A stretch of 64,000 bases of DNA from Lacimicrobium alkaliphilum. GTDB taxonomy: Bacteria; Pseudomonadota; Gammaproteobacteria; Enterobacterales; Alteromonadaceae. Where the stretch lies: positions 124,001 through 188,000 of the forward strand of contig NZ_NISX01000004.1 in assembly GCF_002591895.1 (NCBI RefSeq), written 5' to 3'. The notes under the pieces were generated by a model. The model saw nothing but the letters and a program-made list of their open reading frames with translations. It was not told the origin of the DNA and searched no databases. Positions 28,440-38,920 of the stretch are shown here, piece after piece (the first letter of the stretch is position 1; every line of letters starts with the position of its first letter). A program made the translations under genes and the position numbers.

Positions 28440-31088
28440 TTGTCGCTGCAGAGTCTGCTTAGCCAGATAAAACACATCAGTACGGCTGACAATATTGCTG
28501 CATTCAAGGCATGTATTGAGAACAGCCATCACTGGCTGGAGGACAATGCTTCTTTAACCGAAGTGGATAACCTGGTTCGGGGCCGTGCTACTTTCGTGGA
28601 CGCTCTGCTGCGACACATCTGGCAATTACTGGACTTGCATACTTACCCCGATCTGGCGCTGGTCGCTGTCGGGGGCTATGGTCGGGGACAGTTGCAACCC
28701 TATTCGGATGTAGACTTACTGCTGCTCAATCATAAGCAACCCAGTGCAGAGACGAACGACAAACTTGGCCAATTCGTCACTCTGTTATGGGATATCGGGC
28801 TGGATGTGGGTCACTCTGTCCGAACATTATCAGAAACCATCAAACTGGCTAAAGACGATGTCAGTATCGCCACAAACCTGATTGAAGCACGCCTGCTCGC
28901 TGGCAGTAAAGAGACCTTCAACCGCTTACAGCAAAAAGTACAGGGTAAAGGCTTCTGGACCAGCAAAGACTTCTTTTTAGCCAAATACGACGAGCAACGG
29001 CAACGGCACGCCAAATTTAATGGCACAGCCTATAACCTAGAGCCTAATGTCAAAGAAAATCCGGGCTGTTTGCGGGATATTCAGACTATCGGTTGGGTGG
29101 CAAAAAAACACTTTAAGGTACTTAAAGGTAAGGAACTCGTAGAGCACAATTACTTTACCGCCAGGGAATTTGACGAGCTCATTGAGTGCCGTAATCACCT
29201 CTGGCGTATCCGTTTTGCCCTGCACCTGGAGGCCGGACGCAGCGAAAATCGGTTACTGTTTGATTTTCAGCCAGATGTTGCAAGACGCCTCGGTTATGGC
29301 GATGAAGGTAAGGTTTCCGTAGAAACGATGATGAAGGCCTTCTTTCGCACTGTCAGGCGGATTTCAGAGCTCAACGAGATGCTGTTGCAACATTTCCGCC
29401 AGGACATACTGGCTACCAAGGTACGCCGCTTTGAGCCGATTAATCAGGACTTTGCCCTCGCAGATGGATTACTTCAGGCCCGCCATGATGAGGTTTTTAA
29501 TACCCCGGAAGAGCTGTTGAGCTTTCTGATTTTGCTGTCAGATACCCCTCAGGCACAGGGTCTTCACTCAGCAACACTGAGATTGCTGCGTAATGCCAGG
29601 CGCAACTTTCGCAGTCAATTTTTGTGTGAACGCCCCGGCTGTCGCGAACTTTTTATGCGTTTGCTCCAACATCCTAACTTTTTCTCATTTGCCTGGGATG
29701 TGGCCCACAAACACGGCATCATGCAGGCCTACCTGCCGGAGTGGAATCAAATTGTTGGTATGATGCAGTTTGATCTCTTTCATGCCTATACGGTGGATGA
29801 ACACACCCACCGGCTAATCAAAAATATCTATCACTACAGCCAGAGTGAGGGGGCAAAAGACTTTCCCCGTTGTCACCGAATTTTTCAGAATCTGGACAAG
29901 CCTGAATTACTGTATATTGCGGCAATCTTTCACGATATCGGTAAAGGGCGTGGCGGAGACCACTCCAAGTTGGGCGCTGAAGATCTTGGAAAATTTTGTG
30001 AGTCCCACGGTGTAGGCAGGAAAGACAGAGAATTAGTAGTATGGCTGGTAGAGAATCATCTGCTGATGTCAGTCACTGCACAGCGCCGGGATATTTATGA
30101 TCCAGAAGTGATCAACGAGTTTGCCGGTAAGATTCGTAATATAGACTACCTTGAGCATCTCTATGCCCTGACCCTGGCTGACATCCGGGCAACCAACGAT
30201 AATCTCTGGAACGACTGGAAAGCCTCTCTTCTGAGAGAGCTTTACCTGATGACCAAAAAGGCACTTGAAAGCGGTCTGGAGTGCCAGGTCGACCTGAAAG
30301 CAAAAGTAGAAGAGCATCAGCAGGAAGCGCTTAACCTGTTAACCTCTATGGGTAAAGAATCCCAGCAGATTCAGCAATTCTGGGACCGGCTTGATTGGGA
30401 CTATTTTGTCCGCTTTAAGCCAAGCCAGCTGGTCTGGCATGCCAGCGTCATCCTCGGTAATGAAACACTGGAACACAATCAGGTATTGGTAGAGGTCAGT
30501 GATGACACCTCTAAGGCAGGTACAGAGCTTATTCTGTATGGCCGCGACCGGGCCAGCCTGTTTGCACAGATTGCCTCTGTATTAGACAGTCGCAATTGCT
30601 CAATTCATGATGCGCAAATAATGAGTACACAGGATGGCTACGTATTCGACAGCTTTGTCATTCTTGAGGATGACGGCAGTCGCATCGCCTCATTATCTCG
30701 TCGTCAGAGCCTTAAAGATGCAGTATTAGCACAGCTTGAAAGACCAGGCAGTGCACACCAGAACAACCGTAAAATGCCAAGACGGATGAAGCAGCTCAAT
30801 GTACCGGTAAAGATACGCTTCTTTACCAATCAGGCGAATATGACCCTGCTTGAGCTGGAGGCGCTGGACGCGCCAGGGTTACTGGCCACCATTTCTCAAC
30901 AATTCGTAATCTGCGATCTATCACTGCATATGGCCAAGATTACCACCATAGGTGAACGGGCGGAGGATCTGTTTATTCTTACCAATAATCAGGACGAGGC
31001 CCTTACCAACGAACAGCAAGTCACATTGAAAAAGCAATTAATGTCTATTTTGAATCAACAAACACAGAGTGAAACATGTCAGAACTGA
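28440..31088 (+). CDS. glnD: Bifunctional [protein-PII] uridylyltransferase/uridylyl-removing enzyme
   Basis: The nitrogen sensor that uridylylates and deuridylylates PII according to glutamine. I chose the TTG at 28440 because a strong AAGGAGAG stands just before it; an ATG at 28398 lies inside map. The protein is 882 residues: nucleotidyltransferase domain with [19 protein letters not shown] near 78-96, HD domain with [15 protein letters not shown] near 498-512 for UMP removal, and two C-terminal ACT domains near 695-770 and 800-875 that bind glutamine. It overlaps dapD by 13 bases. Confidence 0.96.
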   Translation: MSLQSLLSQIKHISTADNIAAFKACIENSHHWLEDNASLTEVDNLVRGRATFVDALLRHIWQLLDLHTYPDLALVAVGGYGRGQLQPYSDVDLLLLNHKQPSAETNDKLGQFVTLLWDIGLDVGHSVRTLSETIKLAKDDVSIATNLIEARLLAGSKETFNRLQQKVQGKGFWTSKDFFLAKYDEQRQRHAKFNGTAYNLEPNVKENPGCLRDIQTIGWVAKKHFKVLKGKELVEHNYFTAREFDELIECRNHLWRIRFALHLEAGRSENRLLFDFQPDVARRLGYGDEGKVSVETMMKAFFRTVRRISELNEMLLQHFRQDILATKVRRFEPINQDFALADGLLQARHDEVFNTPEELLSFLILLSDTPQAQGLHSATLRLLRNARRNFRSQFLCERPGCRELFMRLLQHPNFFSFAWDVAHKHGIMQAYLPEWNQIVGMMQFDLFHAYTVDEHTHRLIKNIYHYSQSEGAKDFPRCHRIFQNLDKPELLYIAAIFHDIGKGRGGDHSKLGAEDLGKFCESHGVGRKDRELVVWLVENHLLMSVTAQRRDIYDPEVINEFAGKIRNIDYLEHLYALTLADIRATNDNLWNDWKASLLRELYLMTKKALESGLECQVDLKAKVEEHQQEALNLLTSMGKESQQIQQFWDRLDWDYFVRFKPSQLVWHASVILGNETLEHNQVLVEVSDDTSKAGTELILYGRDRASLFAQIASVLDSRNCSIHDAQIMSTQDGYVFDSFVILEDDGSRIASLSRRQSLKDAVLAQLERPGSAHQNNRKMPRRMKQLNVPVKIRFFTNQANMTLLELEALDAPGLLATISQQFVICDLSLHMAKITTIGERAEDLFILTNNQDEALTNEQQVTLKKQLMSILNQQTQSETCQN

Positions 31089-31894
31089 AATCCATCATAG
31101 AAAAGGCCTTCGAGCAGCGTAACGAATTGGATCCGCAGGATATGCAGGTGGCCGATGCGGTATCACAGGCAATTGCCATGCTGAACAGTGGCGATGCCCG
31201 GGTGGCCGAGAAAATAGCCGGTGAATGGGTGGTCCATCAGTGGTTGAAAAAGGCTGTACTGCTGTATTTTCGTCTGCACGACAACCAGTTAATTGAAGGT
31301 GCCGAGAGTCGCTTCTATGACAAGGTACCGCTGAAATATGCGGACTATACATCCCGTCAGTTCGCTGATGAAGGGGTCAGAGTGGTGCCTCCGGCGACGG
31401 TTCGTACCGGCTGTTATGTGGGTAAAAATGTCGTGTTGATGCCTTCCTATACCAATATCGGTGCCTACATCGATGAAGGTTCGATGGTAGATACCTGGGC
31501 TACGGTTGGATCCTGTGCGCAAATCGGTAAGAACGTGCACCTTTCTGGCGGTGTTGGTATCGGTGGCGTCCTGGAGCCGTTACAGGCCAACCCCACCATT
31601 ATTGAAGATCACTGCTTTATTGGTGCCCGTTCAGAAATCGTCGAAGGGGTCATCGTTGAAGAAGGTGCAGTCATTTCCATGGGGGTATATATCAGCCAGA
31701 GCACCCGCATCTACGACAGGGAAACCGGTGAAATTCACTACGGCAGAGTACCTGCAGGTTCGGTGGTAGTGTCCGGGACTCTGCCCTCCAAAGACGGCAA
31801 GTGCAATCTTTACGCCGCCATTATTGTAAAGAAAGTCGACGCAAAAACCCGCGCAAAAGTCGGAATTAATGCGCTGCTAAGAAGTGCTGAATAA
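31076..31894 (+). CDS. dapD: 2,3,4,5-tetrahydropyridine-2,6-dicarboxylate N-succinyltransferase
   Basis: A trimeric left-handed beta-helix acyltransferase, 272 residues, using succinyl-CoA in the succinylase branch of lysine/meso-diaminopimelate synthesis. Typical stretches are [57 protein letters not shown] cut here to its key parts: the hexapeptide coils (residues 100-170) and [30 protein letters not shown]. The ATG lies inside the last codons of glnD, so translation is coupled. A strong terminator follows. Confidence 0.97.
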   Translation: MSELKSIIEKAFEQRNELDPQDMQVADAVSQAIAMLNSGDARVAEKIAGEWVVHQWLKKAVLLYFRLHDNQLIEGAESRFYDKVPLKYADYTSRQFADEGVRVVPPATVRTGCYVGKNVVLMPSYTNIGAYIDEGSMVDTWATVGSCAQIGKNVHLSGGVGIGGVLEPLQANPTIIEDHCFIGARSEIVEGVIVEEGAVISMGVYISQSTRIYDRETGEIHYGRVPAGSVVVSGTLPSKDGKCNLYAAIIVKKVDAKTRAKVGINALLRSAE

Positions 31895-31925
31895 ATTTAA
31901 TCTATCTGGATTGAATAATAAACAA

Positions 31926-31953
31926 ATGCCGGGCATTAGCCCGGCATTTTTAT
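31926..31953. terminator. Intrinsic terminator between convergent dapD and recA
   Basis: ATGCCGGGC, loop ATTA, GCCCGGCAT then TTTTATTT on the + strand: nine perfect pairs. The minus strand has a shorter T-run (TTTGTT), so it may also serve recA. Confidence 0.88.
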
Positions 31954-31976
31954 TTATAGCTTGCGCTGAATCAGTT

Positions 31977-33032
31977 TTACAACAGCTCTTTGGCTTCGCC
32001 TTTTCCACTCTCATCAAGGGCCGGTGCATCATCTTTTACTGTTTTTTTCAGCAACAGCTTGTCACGCAACAACTTATCCAGCTCGTTGGAAATTTCAGGT
32101 TTTTCTTTTAAGTAACGCACGCAATTGGCTTTACCCTGACCGATACGTTCACCCTTGTAGCTGTACCAGGCTCCGGCTTTTTCAACCAGTTTATTGGCTA
32201 CGCCCAGGTCGATCAGCTCGGCTTCCTTGCTGATACCGTGACCGTAAAGGATCTGGAATTCGGCCTGTTTAAAGGGCGGTGCCACTTTGTTTTTCACCAC
32301 TTTAACCCGGGTTTCATTGCCCACCACCTCGTCACCTTCTTTGATGGCGCCGATGCGGCGGATATCCAGCCGCACAGAGGCATAGAATTTCAGCGCGTTA
32401 CCGCCTGTGGTGGTCTCAGGGTTACCAAACATAACACCGATCTTCATACGGATCTGATTGATAAAGATACACAGGGTATTGGAACGCTTGATATTGGCGG
32501 TGAGTTTACGCAGTGCCTGAGACATCAAACGAGCCTGCAAACCTACGTGAGAGTCACCCATTTCCCCTTCGATCTCGGCTTTAGGGGTCAGTGCTGCCAC
32601 CGAGTCTACGACGACCATATCTACGGCACCCGAGCGCACCAGCATGTCACAGATTTCCAGCGCCTGTTCACCCGTATCAGGTTGTGATACCAACAGTTCA
32701 TCCACATTGACGCCGATTTTGGCGGCATACAGCGGATCCAATGCGTGTTCTGCATCCACAAAGGCGCAGGTTTTGCCCATACGCTGTGCTTCAGCGATAG
32801 CCTGCAACGTCAGAGTTGTTTTACCGGAGGACTCCGGCCCATAGATTTCCACTACCCGGCCAAAAGGCAGGCCGCCGATACCAAGGGCTACATCTACGCC
32901 CAGAGAGCCGGTGGAAACGGCATCAATATCCAGTGCCTGATTATCACCCAGGCGCATGATGGCACCTTTACCAAATTGTTTTTCTATTTGCCCTAAGGCT
33001 GCGGAGAGGGCTTTTTCTTTGTTGCTGTCCAT
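31977..33032 (-). CDS. recA: Recombinase RecA
   Basis: A 351-residue RecA: Walker [10 protein letters not shown] at residues 65-73, Walker B in [18 protein letters not shown], loop regions [17 protein letters not shown]-like (seen as [24 protein letters not shown]), and an acidic C-terminal tail ([18 protein letters not shown]). It forms nucleoprotein filaments for homologous recombination and triggers LexA self-cleavage. A clear LexA box lies about 70 bases upstream. No recX follows; the next gene downstream is the convergent dapD, 82 bases away. Confidence 0.99.
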   Translation of the reverse strand: MDSNKEKALSAALGQIEKQFGKGAIMRLGDNQALDIDAVSTGSLGVDVALGIGGLPFGRVVEIYGPESSGKTTLTLQAIAEAQRMGKTCAFVDAEHALDPLYAAKIGVNVDELLVSQPDTGEQALEICDMLVRSGAVDMVVVDSVAALTPKAEIEGEMGDSHVGLQARLMSQALRKLTANIKRSNTLCIFINQIRMKIGVMFGNPETTTGGNALKFYASVRLDIRRIGAIKEGDEVVGNETRVKVVKNKVAPPFKQAEFQILYGHGISKEAELIDLGVANKLVEKAGAWYSYKGERIGQGKANCVRYLKEKPEISNELDKLLRDKLLLKKTVKDDAPALDESGKGEAKELL

Positions 33033-33098
33033 TGTCTTGCTCCTGAATTGGCCCCGGTGAAGGCTGGGGAAACCGTAATGATGGATTAACCGAATTAT

Positions 33099-33118
33099 AC
33101 TGTATGGTTATACAGTTA
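33099..33118 (-). promoter_or_regulatory. LexA (SOS) box upstream of recA
   Basis: TACTGTATGGTTATACAGTT: the consensus CTGT-N8-ACAG is exact (33101-33116) with an AT-rich centre. It is 67-86 bases before the recA start and after the pncC stop, where the recA promoter should lie. Confidence 0.93.
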
Positions 33119-33186
33119 CAAGCGCTATCCGTAAAGTTTTTTATGACCGCCTTTGATGACGGTCATGAATGCCTTATGCAGACTGA

Positions 33187-33678
33187 TTATTTTAGCAATT
33201 CCAGCGCCTGCTGAAGCGCAAATTCGATACTTTGGCTACGGATTTCAAGCCGGTCTCCCACAAAGCGCTGATGCATACTCGTAACCTTATCCTTTGTGGA
33301 AAAACCAAACCAGACTGTGCCTACCGGTTTTTCCGGGCTGCCACCATCGGGGCCGGCAATACCACTTACGGCAATGGCCAAATCCGCCCCGGCGGCCTTC
33401 AGCGCACCAGTGGCCATCTGTTCAGCGACTGTTGCCGACACCGCCCCTTCCACAATAAGCGTGCTTTTTTCAACACCGAGCAATTCCTGTTTGGCCTCAT
33501 CGGAATAGGTAATAAACCCACGCTCGAACCAGGCAGAACTTCCAGACACGCTTGTGATCGCGTATCCTATTCCACCACCAGTGCAGGACTCTGCACAGGT
33601 CAGCCGCCAGCCTTTCTCTTTGAGTGCCTGGCCGAGGTCGCTGGCCAGTTGCAGGGTTGATTCATTCAATTTTTTCAT
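33187..33678 (-). CDS. pncC: Nicotinamide-nucleotide amidohydrolase PncC (CinA C-terminal domain type)
   Basis: A 163-residue stand-alone CinA C-terminal-domain protein that deamidates NMN to NaMN in pyridine nucleotide salvage. Landmarks are [16 protein letters not shown] near residues 27-42, [13 protein letters not shown] near 47-59, and [22 protein letters not shown] near 109-130. The ATG at 33678 has AAGGA directly against it; the TTG at codon 4 would have better spacing and may be the true start. It lies upstream of recA, 154 bases away, as in E. coli, and is divergent from mutS with only 17 bases between the starts. Confidence 0.93.
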   Translation of the reverse strand: MKKLNESTLQLASDLGQALKEKGWRLTCAESCTGGGIGYAITSVSGSSAWFERGFITYSDEAKQELLGVEKSTLIVEGAVSATVAEQMATGALKAAGADLAIAVSGIAGPDGGSPEKPVGTVWFGFSTKDKVTSMHQRFVGDRLEIRSQSIEFALQQALELLK

Positions 33679-33695
33679 TCCTTATAACGTTTATT

Positions 33696-36311
33696 ATGCC
33701 TTCTGATAATTTTGTCACGCAAGCCGGACTCGTTAACGAGCAAACTATCTCGCAGCATACCCCCATGATGCAACAGTATTTACGCATCAAGGCCGAGCAC
33801 CCGAATATTCTGCTGTTCTACCGAATGGGGGATTTTTATGAATTGTTTTACGATGACGCCAAACGGGCCGCCGAGCTGTTAGATATCTCGCTGACGGCCA
33901 GAGGCAAGTCCGGCGGCGATCCCATTCCCATGGCCGGTGTGCCTTATCACGCTGTAGAAGGTTATCTGGCACGGCTGGTAAAAATGGGCCAGTCGGTGGC
34001 CATTTGTGAGCAAATTGGCGATCCGGCCACCAGCAAAGGGCCCGTTGAGCGCAAAGTGGCCCGTATTGTCACACCGGGCACTGTCACCGATGAAGCGCTG
34101 CTGGAAGAAAAACGCGAAAACCTGCTGGCCGCTGTGTGTCAGAGTAAAAACGCTCAGGGCCTGCAGGTTTTTGGTTACGCCACCTTAGAGCTGGCCAGTG
34201 GCCGCTTCAGTTTGTGCGAACTGTCCGATGAACAAGCGCTGCAGGCGGAGCTGCAACGCACTCAGCCAGCCGAACTGCTCTACCCTGAGGACTTTACTGC
34301 GGCTAATCTGATTGAAAGCCAAAAGGGCCTGCGCAGAAGACCCGCCTGGGAGTTTGATCTGCAAACCGCCATCACCCAGCTAAATCAGCAATTTGGCACC
34401 AGAGAACTGGACGGTTTTGGTGTGACTGACGCTCAAGCCGGTTTGTGCGCCGCCGGCTGTGTATTGCAATATGTCAAAGACACCCAGCGTGCTGCCCTGC
34501 CCCATATTCGTGCCATCAGCCTTGAAACCAATAGCGACACTGTGCAGATGGATGCGGCCACCCGCCGTAATCTGGAACTGACCCGTAACCTTGGTGGCGG
34601 CACCGACAACACCTTATTTGCGGTACTGGATAAAACCAGCACCGCCATGGGCAGCCGTTTATTGCAGCGCTGGCTGCACCGGCCATTGACCGATACCGCC
34701 ATTTTACAACAGCGTCAGGAAATGATTGGCAGTCTGCTCGATGCCGACCTGGATGAACTGCGCAGTTACTTAAAACAGGTGGGCGATATTGAGCGGGTAC
34801 TGGGGCGTTTAGCCCTGCGCAGCGCCAGACCGCGGGATTTTGCTCGTCTTCGCCAGGCCTTTGCCCAATTACCTTTATTGCAGGATTTTATCCGGACACT
34901 GGATTGTCAGCCGCTGCATAAACTGGCCACAGCAATGCCGTCGGTGCCGCAACTGCAGGAACTACTGCAACAAGCCATCATCGATAACCCGCCAGTGCTG
35001 ATCCGTGACGGCGGGGTGATTGCGCCGGGCTATAACACGGAGCTGGATGAACTTCGGGCCCTGTCAAAAGGGGCCACCGATTATCTGGCCGAGCTGGAAG
35101 CCAGGGAAAAGGCCCGCACCGAAATTCCGAGCCTGAAAGTGGGCTTTAACCGGGTACATGGCTATTACATTGAGATAAGCCGCGGTTATGCCGAACAGGT
35201 GCCGCCTGAATATGTACGCCGCCAGACCCTGAAAAACAATGAGCGTTACATTATTCCCGAGTTAAAGGAATACGAAGATAAGGTACTCACCAGTCAAAGC
35301 CGTGCCCTGGCGCTGGAAAAACGCCTTTACGAAGAGTTATTTGATCTGCTGCTGCCCCATTTGTCGCTGTTACAGCAAGCCGGCGCGGCGCTGGCCGAGC
35401 TCGACGTACTGGCGAATCTGGCCGAGCGGGCTGCCACCCTGGATTATCATCGCCCCGAATTCAGCTCAAACAGTGGCCTGAATTATGACCGTGGCCGCCA
35501 CCCGGTGGTGGAACAGGTCATGAATGAGCCTTTTATCGCCAATCCGCTGGCCATGAGCTCTGAGCGGCGCATGCTGATTATTACCGGGCCGAATATGGGC
35601 GGTAAATCCACCTATATGCGCCAGAGTGCACTGATTGTGCTGATGGCCTGTATCGGCAGTTATGTGCCGGCGGAAAACGCCTGCATCGGGCCCATCGACA
35701 GGATCTTCACCCGTATTGGCGCCTCCGATGATCTGGCCTCCGGCCGCTCCACTTTTATGGTGGAGATGACCGAAACCGCCAATATTCTTAACAACGCCAC
35801 CGCCAATAGTCTGGTGTTGATGGATGAGATTGGCCGCGGCACCAGTACCTATGATGGTTTATCGCTGGCCTGGGCCACCGCCTGTTATCTGGCCGAGCGC
35901 ATCAGCGCCTTTACCCTGTTTGCCACCCATTATTTTGAGCTGACCCAGTTGGCATCACAGCTTGAAAAACTCACCAATGTGCATCTGGATGCGGTGGAAT
36001 ACGATGAAGGCATCAGCTTTATGCACGCGGTGCAGGAAGGGGCTGCCGATCGCAGTTATGGACTGCAGGTGGCGCAACTGGCCGGGGTACCCAAAGCGGT
36101 GATCCAGGCTGCCCGGGTCAAGCTGCAGGAGCTGGAACAGCTGAATAACCGCAAAGAGGTGGTGGCCTCAGAAGTGGCCGCACCGGCTCAGCTTAATTTT
36201 GCGCAGATGGAAGATCCGCTGGCTATCGCTGTGGATCAGCTTAACCCCGATGAACTCAGCCCCAGACAAGCCCTGGAGGCCTTATATAAACTTAAGGCTT
36301 TGCGCAAATAG
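33696..36311 (+). CDS. mutS: DNA mismatch repair protein MutS
   Basis: The mismatch sensor, 871 residues from the ATG at 33696. The mismatch-reading Phe-x-Glu is in [13 protein letters not shown] near residues 30-42; then connector, lever and clamp regions; the ATPase has Walker [16 protein letters not shown] near 629-643 and the signature ATSRSTF-like region seen as [22 protein letters not shown], Walker [17 protein letters not shown]. The C-terminal tail ends [18 protein letters not shown], the tetramerisation motif. An in-frame start 72 bases upstream would lie inside pncC and is rejected. No Shine-Dalgarno-like sequence precedes the ATG. Confidence 0.97.
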   Translation: MPSDNFVTQAGLVNEQTISQHTPMMQQYLRIKAEHPNILLFYRMGDFYELFYDDAKRAAELLDISLTARGKSGGDPIPMAGVPYHAVEGYLARLVKMGQSVAICEQIGDPATSKGPVERKVARIVTPGTVTDEALLEEKRENLLAAVCQSKNAQGLQVFGYATLELASGRFSLCELSDEQALQAELQRTQPAELLYPEDFTAANLIESQKGLRRRPAWEFDLQTAITQLNQQFGTRELDGFGVTDAQAGLCAAGCVLQYVKDTQRAALPHIRAISLETNSDTVQMDAATRRNLELTRNLGGGTDNTLFAVLDKTSTAMGSRLLQRWLHRPLTDTAILQQRQEMIGSLLDADLDELRSYLKQVGDIERVLGRLALRSARPRDFARLRQAFAQLPLLQDFIRTLDCQPLHKLATAMPSVPQLQELLQQAIIDNPPVLIRDGGVIAPGYNTELDELRALSKGATDYLAELEAREKARTEIPSLKVGFNRVHGYYIEISRGYAEQVPPEYVRRQTLKNNERYIIPELKEYEDKVLTSQSRALALEKRLYEELFDLLLPHLSLLQQAGAALAELDVLANLAERAATLDYHRPEFSSNSGLNYDRGRHPVVEQVMNEPFIANPLAMSSERRMLIITGPNMGGKSTYMRQSALIVLMACIGSYVPAENACIGPIDRIFTRIGASDDLASGRSTFMVEMTETANILNNATANSLVLMDEIGRGTSTYDGLSLAWATACYLAERISAFTLFATHYFELTQLASQLEKLTNVHLDAVEYDEGISFMHAVQEGAADRSYGLQVAQLAGVPKAVIQAARVKLQELEQLNNRKEVVASEVAAPAQLNFAQMEDPLAIAVDQLNPDELSPRQALEALYKLKALRK

Positions 36312-36316
36312 ATTAT

Positions 36317-36475
36317 TAACCACAGAGGCACAGAGAACACAGAGGTATTAACGGTTTAACCCCCTAGACTTCTCTGTACCCTCTGCCTGCCCAGCCCCTT
36401 TGCTTAACTGTTTCCTGAGGAATATACGCACTAATCTCAACATCAAAGGTTGCTGGGTGTCTCTGTGGTGAAAAT
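36317..36475. repeat. 'Accacagagg' type intergenic repeat
   Basis: The region between mutS and the next gene starts TTAACCACAGAGGCACAGAG and ends CTCTGTGGTGAAAAT, forming a long-range inverted repeat, with an inserted segment reading CCTGCCCAGCCCCTTTGCTT. The same insert occurs in reverse orientation inside the 702-bp repeat at about 56066-56100. Similar accacagagg elements occur at 47088, about 55735 and 57400. Confidence 0.75.
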
Positions 36476-36501
36476 TTCTATTGGTGGGGTTGGGGCCGAA
36501 A

Positions 36502-37125
36502 CTACCCAAAAAACAACCGCCAGAGCCAGCTGCGGTCGAGATCTTCTTTGCAGGTTTTAAGCTGGGTGGCATAGCGGTAAGAACGTTCTTTGACCGTACC
36601 GGCAACTTTCTTGAGCCAGGGTTTGCGGTTATAGCTTTTACGCTGATAGCCGCCCCAGCCTTCGTGATAATTCAGATACTGAGCATAGGCATCCCATTTT
36701 GAAACACCATTTATTTGATGGGATTTACTGATAAACCAGCCCATAAAGTCCATGGCATCATCAAAATTGGTACGCGAAGACCAGCTGTTGCCGGTCTCCC
36801 TGACATAATCTTTCCAGGTAATGGTCTTGGCCTGAGAATAGCCATAGGCAGAGCTGACCCTGCCCCATGGGATCAAACCAAATAGAATGTAGTCTCTGGG
36901 GGGCAGTGCATCGTGGCGAAAAGAACTTTCCTGGTACATCATCGCCATGGGTACATGAATGGGCACCCCCCATTTCTCATTCATATCGGAGGCGGCTTCA
37001 TACCAGTCGCGCTTTTCAAAGAAGATCTCACAAAGATTACTGCTATCTTGCGGAGGGGCACTGGCGCAGCCAGTCAACACAAAAATGATCGCACAAAACC
37101 CGGGCAGAAATTTTTTTAACAACAC
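36502..37125 (-). CDS. Lipoprotein with lytic-transglycosylase-like (SLT) domain
   Basis: A 207-residue exported lipoprotein: signal peptide with lipobox LTGC (Cys about residue 19). The mature part resembles soluble lytic transglycosylases: AMMYQESSFRHDA offers the catalytic Glu in the usual ES-x-F context, GRVSSAYGYSQAKTITW matches the G-x-x-G-x-x-Q motif region, and YLNYHEGWGGY matches the later N-x-G/Y motif. It would cleave peptidoglycan strands in the periplasm. The match is at motif level only, and substrate cleavage is an inference. It is followed by no clear terminator; the repeat at 36317 lies beyond its stop. Confidence 0.75.
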   Translation of the reverse strand: MLLKKFLPGFCAIIFVLTGCASAPPQDSSNLCEIFFEKRDWYEAASDMNEKWGVPIHVPMAMMYQESSFRHDALPPRDYILFGLIPWGRVSSAYGYSQAKTITWKDYVRETGNSWSSRTNFDDAMDFMGWFISKSHQINGVSKWDAYAQYLNYHEGWGGYQRKSYNRKPWLKKVAGTVKERSYRYATQLKTCKEDLDRSWLWRLFFG

Positions 37126-37196
37126 GTTGAACTATTCCCCGTTAACCCACTCATAAGTACTGTGTGTTTGGTTATGTGTGTCCCTGATAACCTTTA

Positions 37197-37226
37197 ATGC
37201 CTGGCAATTGCCAGGCATTTTTTTAT
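37197..37226 (+). terminator. Perfect palindromic terminator at the 3' end of gshA, T-tract on the + strand
   Basis: A 22-base perfect palindrome with arms ATGCCTGGCAA/TTGCCAGGCAT followed on + by eight T residues. The gshA stop lies within the T-run, and on the minus strand the structure is followed by TTAAAGG, a poor U-tract. It therefore best blocks antisense transcription into gshA, though it may stop both ways. Confidence 0.7.
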
Positions 37227-38851
37227 GCACAGCTTTTTGCGTTGTAGGCAAAATACCCCTGTAAAAATTCATCAAAGTTCTGATTATCTGCGGCTTCATC
37301 TTCTGCCTGTTGTACCAGTGAGTCACCAGCCATTTGCTGCAGTTCTGCCTCAGAGTGAAAGCTGTATTGATGCTGGGCCAGTCGCTTTTTGTATTGTACA
37401 GCCATCTCCAGCGCGTACTCACCATTATCCTGCCCGGAGTTAATCAGGTGATCCAGCATCCGCGCTGAGGGTGTTAAATCAGGATTAAGCAGTTTTTCAT
37501 GTTCGGCGCTGACCGCTTTGCTGTAAACATCTGTGTCATGCACCTTATCCAGAATTGCGGCTATAGGCATCAAATCCTCAAAAAGCTGCAGGCCCCAGTC
37601 CTGCATCGATACTTTCTCGCCATTACGGCTTAATTCCAGCCCCGGCTTACGTCCCTCTTTGACCACTGCGGTGAGATTGGCATCCGTCTCGGCAAAGGCT
37701 TGTGGTGACAAATCATCGCTGGGGCAAATGGCACAATAGATCATCAGTACATCAAGAAAATAAAACTGATTCAGGCAAATCCCCACTTCACAGAAGGGAT
37801 TCACATCCAGCGCCCTGACTTCAATATAACTGACACCGCGGCTTGCCAGTGCGTCAGTGGGCTTTTCCAGTTTACGGGTGGGCTGTTTGGGACGAATGGG
37901 TGAATAGAGTTCGTTCTCTATCTGCAACACATTGGCATTGAGTTGCTGATACTCACCGTCTTTTTTACCCGCATAGCGGGCAAAATCTGTAGAAGGTGTC
38001 TGAATCGCCTTGCGTAACGAACTGATATATTTATCCAGTTGGTTGTAGCAAATATTGAGATCCGACTGAGCCTTGTTGGTATACCCCAGGTCACTCATAC
38101 GCAACGAGGTCGCATAAGGCAGGTAATAGGTGCCATTACCCAGCTTTTTCATATCCGTGGTGGCATTGGCGTTTTTAAGAAAAGAGCCGCAAAGGGCCGG
38201 AGATGCGCCGTACAGATAAGGAATAAGCCAACAAAAACGGCGGTAGTTGCGGATAAGGGCAAAATACGCTTCAGACACCTTATCCTGAGTTGCTTCGCCT
38301 TCGCCGGATGCTACCGACCAGGCCTGCCAGAATGACTTCGGCAATGAAAAGTTAAAATGTACCCCGGCAATCGCCTGCATCATACTGCCATAGCGATTTT
38401 TCAGGCCAGTACGATAAAGGGACTTCATCTTTCCCACATTAGAGCTGCCAAAATCAGCAATGGGAATACTGTCTTCACAATCAATGTAACAGGGCATACT
38501 CAATGGCCATAGCCGCTCTTCACCGATATTCTCATACACAAACTTATGAATATCTCTGAGCTGTGCCAGGGCCTGTCGCGGATCCTCATGGGGTTGAGTG
38601 ATAAACTCCATTAACGCTTCAGAGAAATCCGTTGTTATGTGTTCATGGCATAATGCCGAGCCCAGAGCCTGAGGGTGCGGCGTTTGCGCCAGGCTACCGT
38701 CGGCTTCAATTCTCAGAGCCTCACGTTCTATACCATGAAGAATACCTTTAAGGCTCTTCGCCACCTCTGGTTGAGCCAGAATGGCGAGGCGCTCAGAATA
38801 CGACTTTGATGTTTGCTGCAAAATAGATCCCGGTTTGGATACGCTCTTCAA
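37223..38851 (-). CDS. gshA: Glutamate-cysteine ligase
   Basis: The first enzyme of glutathione synthesis, 542 residues, gammaproteobacterial GshA type: GILHGIEREALRIEADGSLAQT near residues 37-58, HEHITTDFSEALMEFIT near 70-86, WPLSMPCYI, LKNRYGSMMQAIAGVHFNFSLP, and ASRGVSYIEVRALDVNPFCEVG. The given start is a TTG at 38851 with no obvious ribosome-binding site; another TTG ten codons on is possible, and the conserved core begins well after either. A 69-base gap separates it from the M16 peptidase gene upstream. No gshB here. Confidence 0.94.
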   Translation of the reverse strand: MKSVSKPGSILQQTSKSYSERLAILAQPEVAKSLKGILHGIEREALRIEADGSLAQTPHPQALGSALCHEHITTDFSEALMEFITQPHEDPRQALAQLRDIHKFVYENIGEERLWPLSMPCYIDCEDSIPIADFGSSNVGKMKSLYRTGLKNRYGSMMQAIAGVHFNFSLPKSFWQAWSVASGEGEATQDKVSEAYFALIRNYRRFCWLIPYLYGASPALCGSFLKNANATTDMKKLGNGTYYLPYATSLRMSDLGYTNKAQSDLNICYNQLDKYISSLRKAIQTPSTDFARYAGKKDGEYQQLNANVLQIENELYSPIRPKQPTRKLEKPTDALASRGVSYIEVRALDVNPFCEVGICLNQFYFLDVLMIYCAICPSDDLSPQAFAETDANLTAVVKEGRKPGLELSRNGEKVSMQDWGLQLFEDLMPIAAILDKVHDTDVYSKAVSAEHEKLLNPDLTPSARMLDHLINSGQDNGEYALEMAVQYKKRLAQHQYSFHSEAELQQMAGDSLVQQAEDEAADNQNFDEFLQGYFAYNAKSCA

Positions 38852-38920
38852 TAGTGGGGAGCATAATCATAAATTCAAGCCATGCAAAGCAGGCTCCTCT
38901 CACGGAACCCACTTTTCCTG

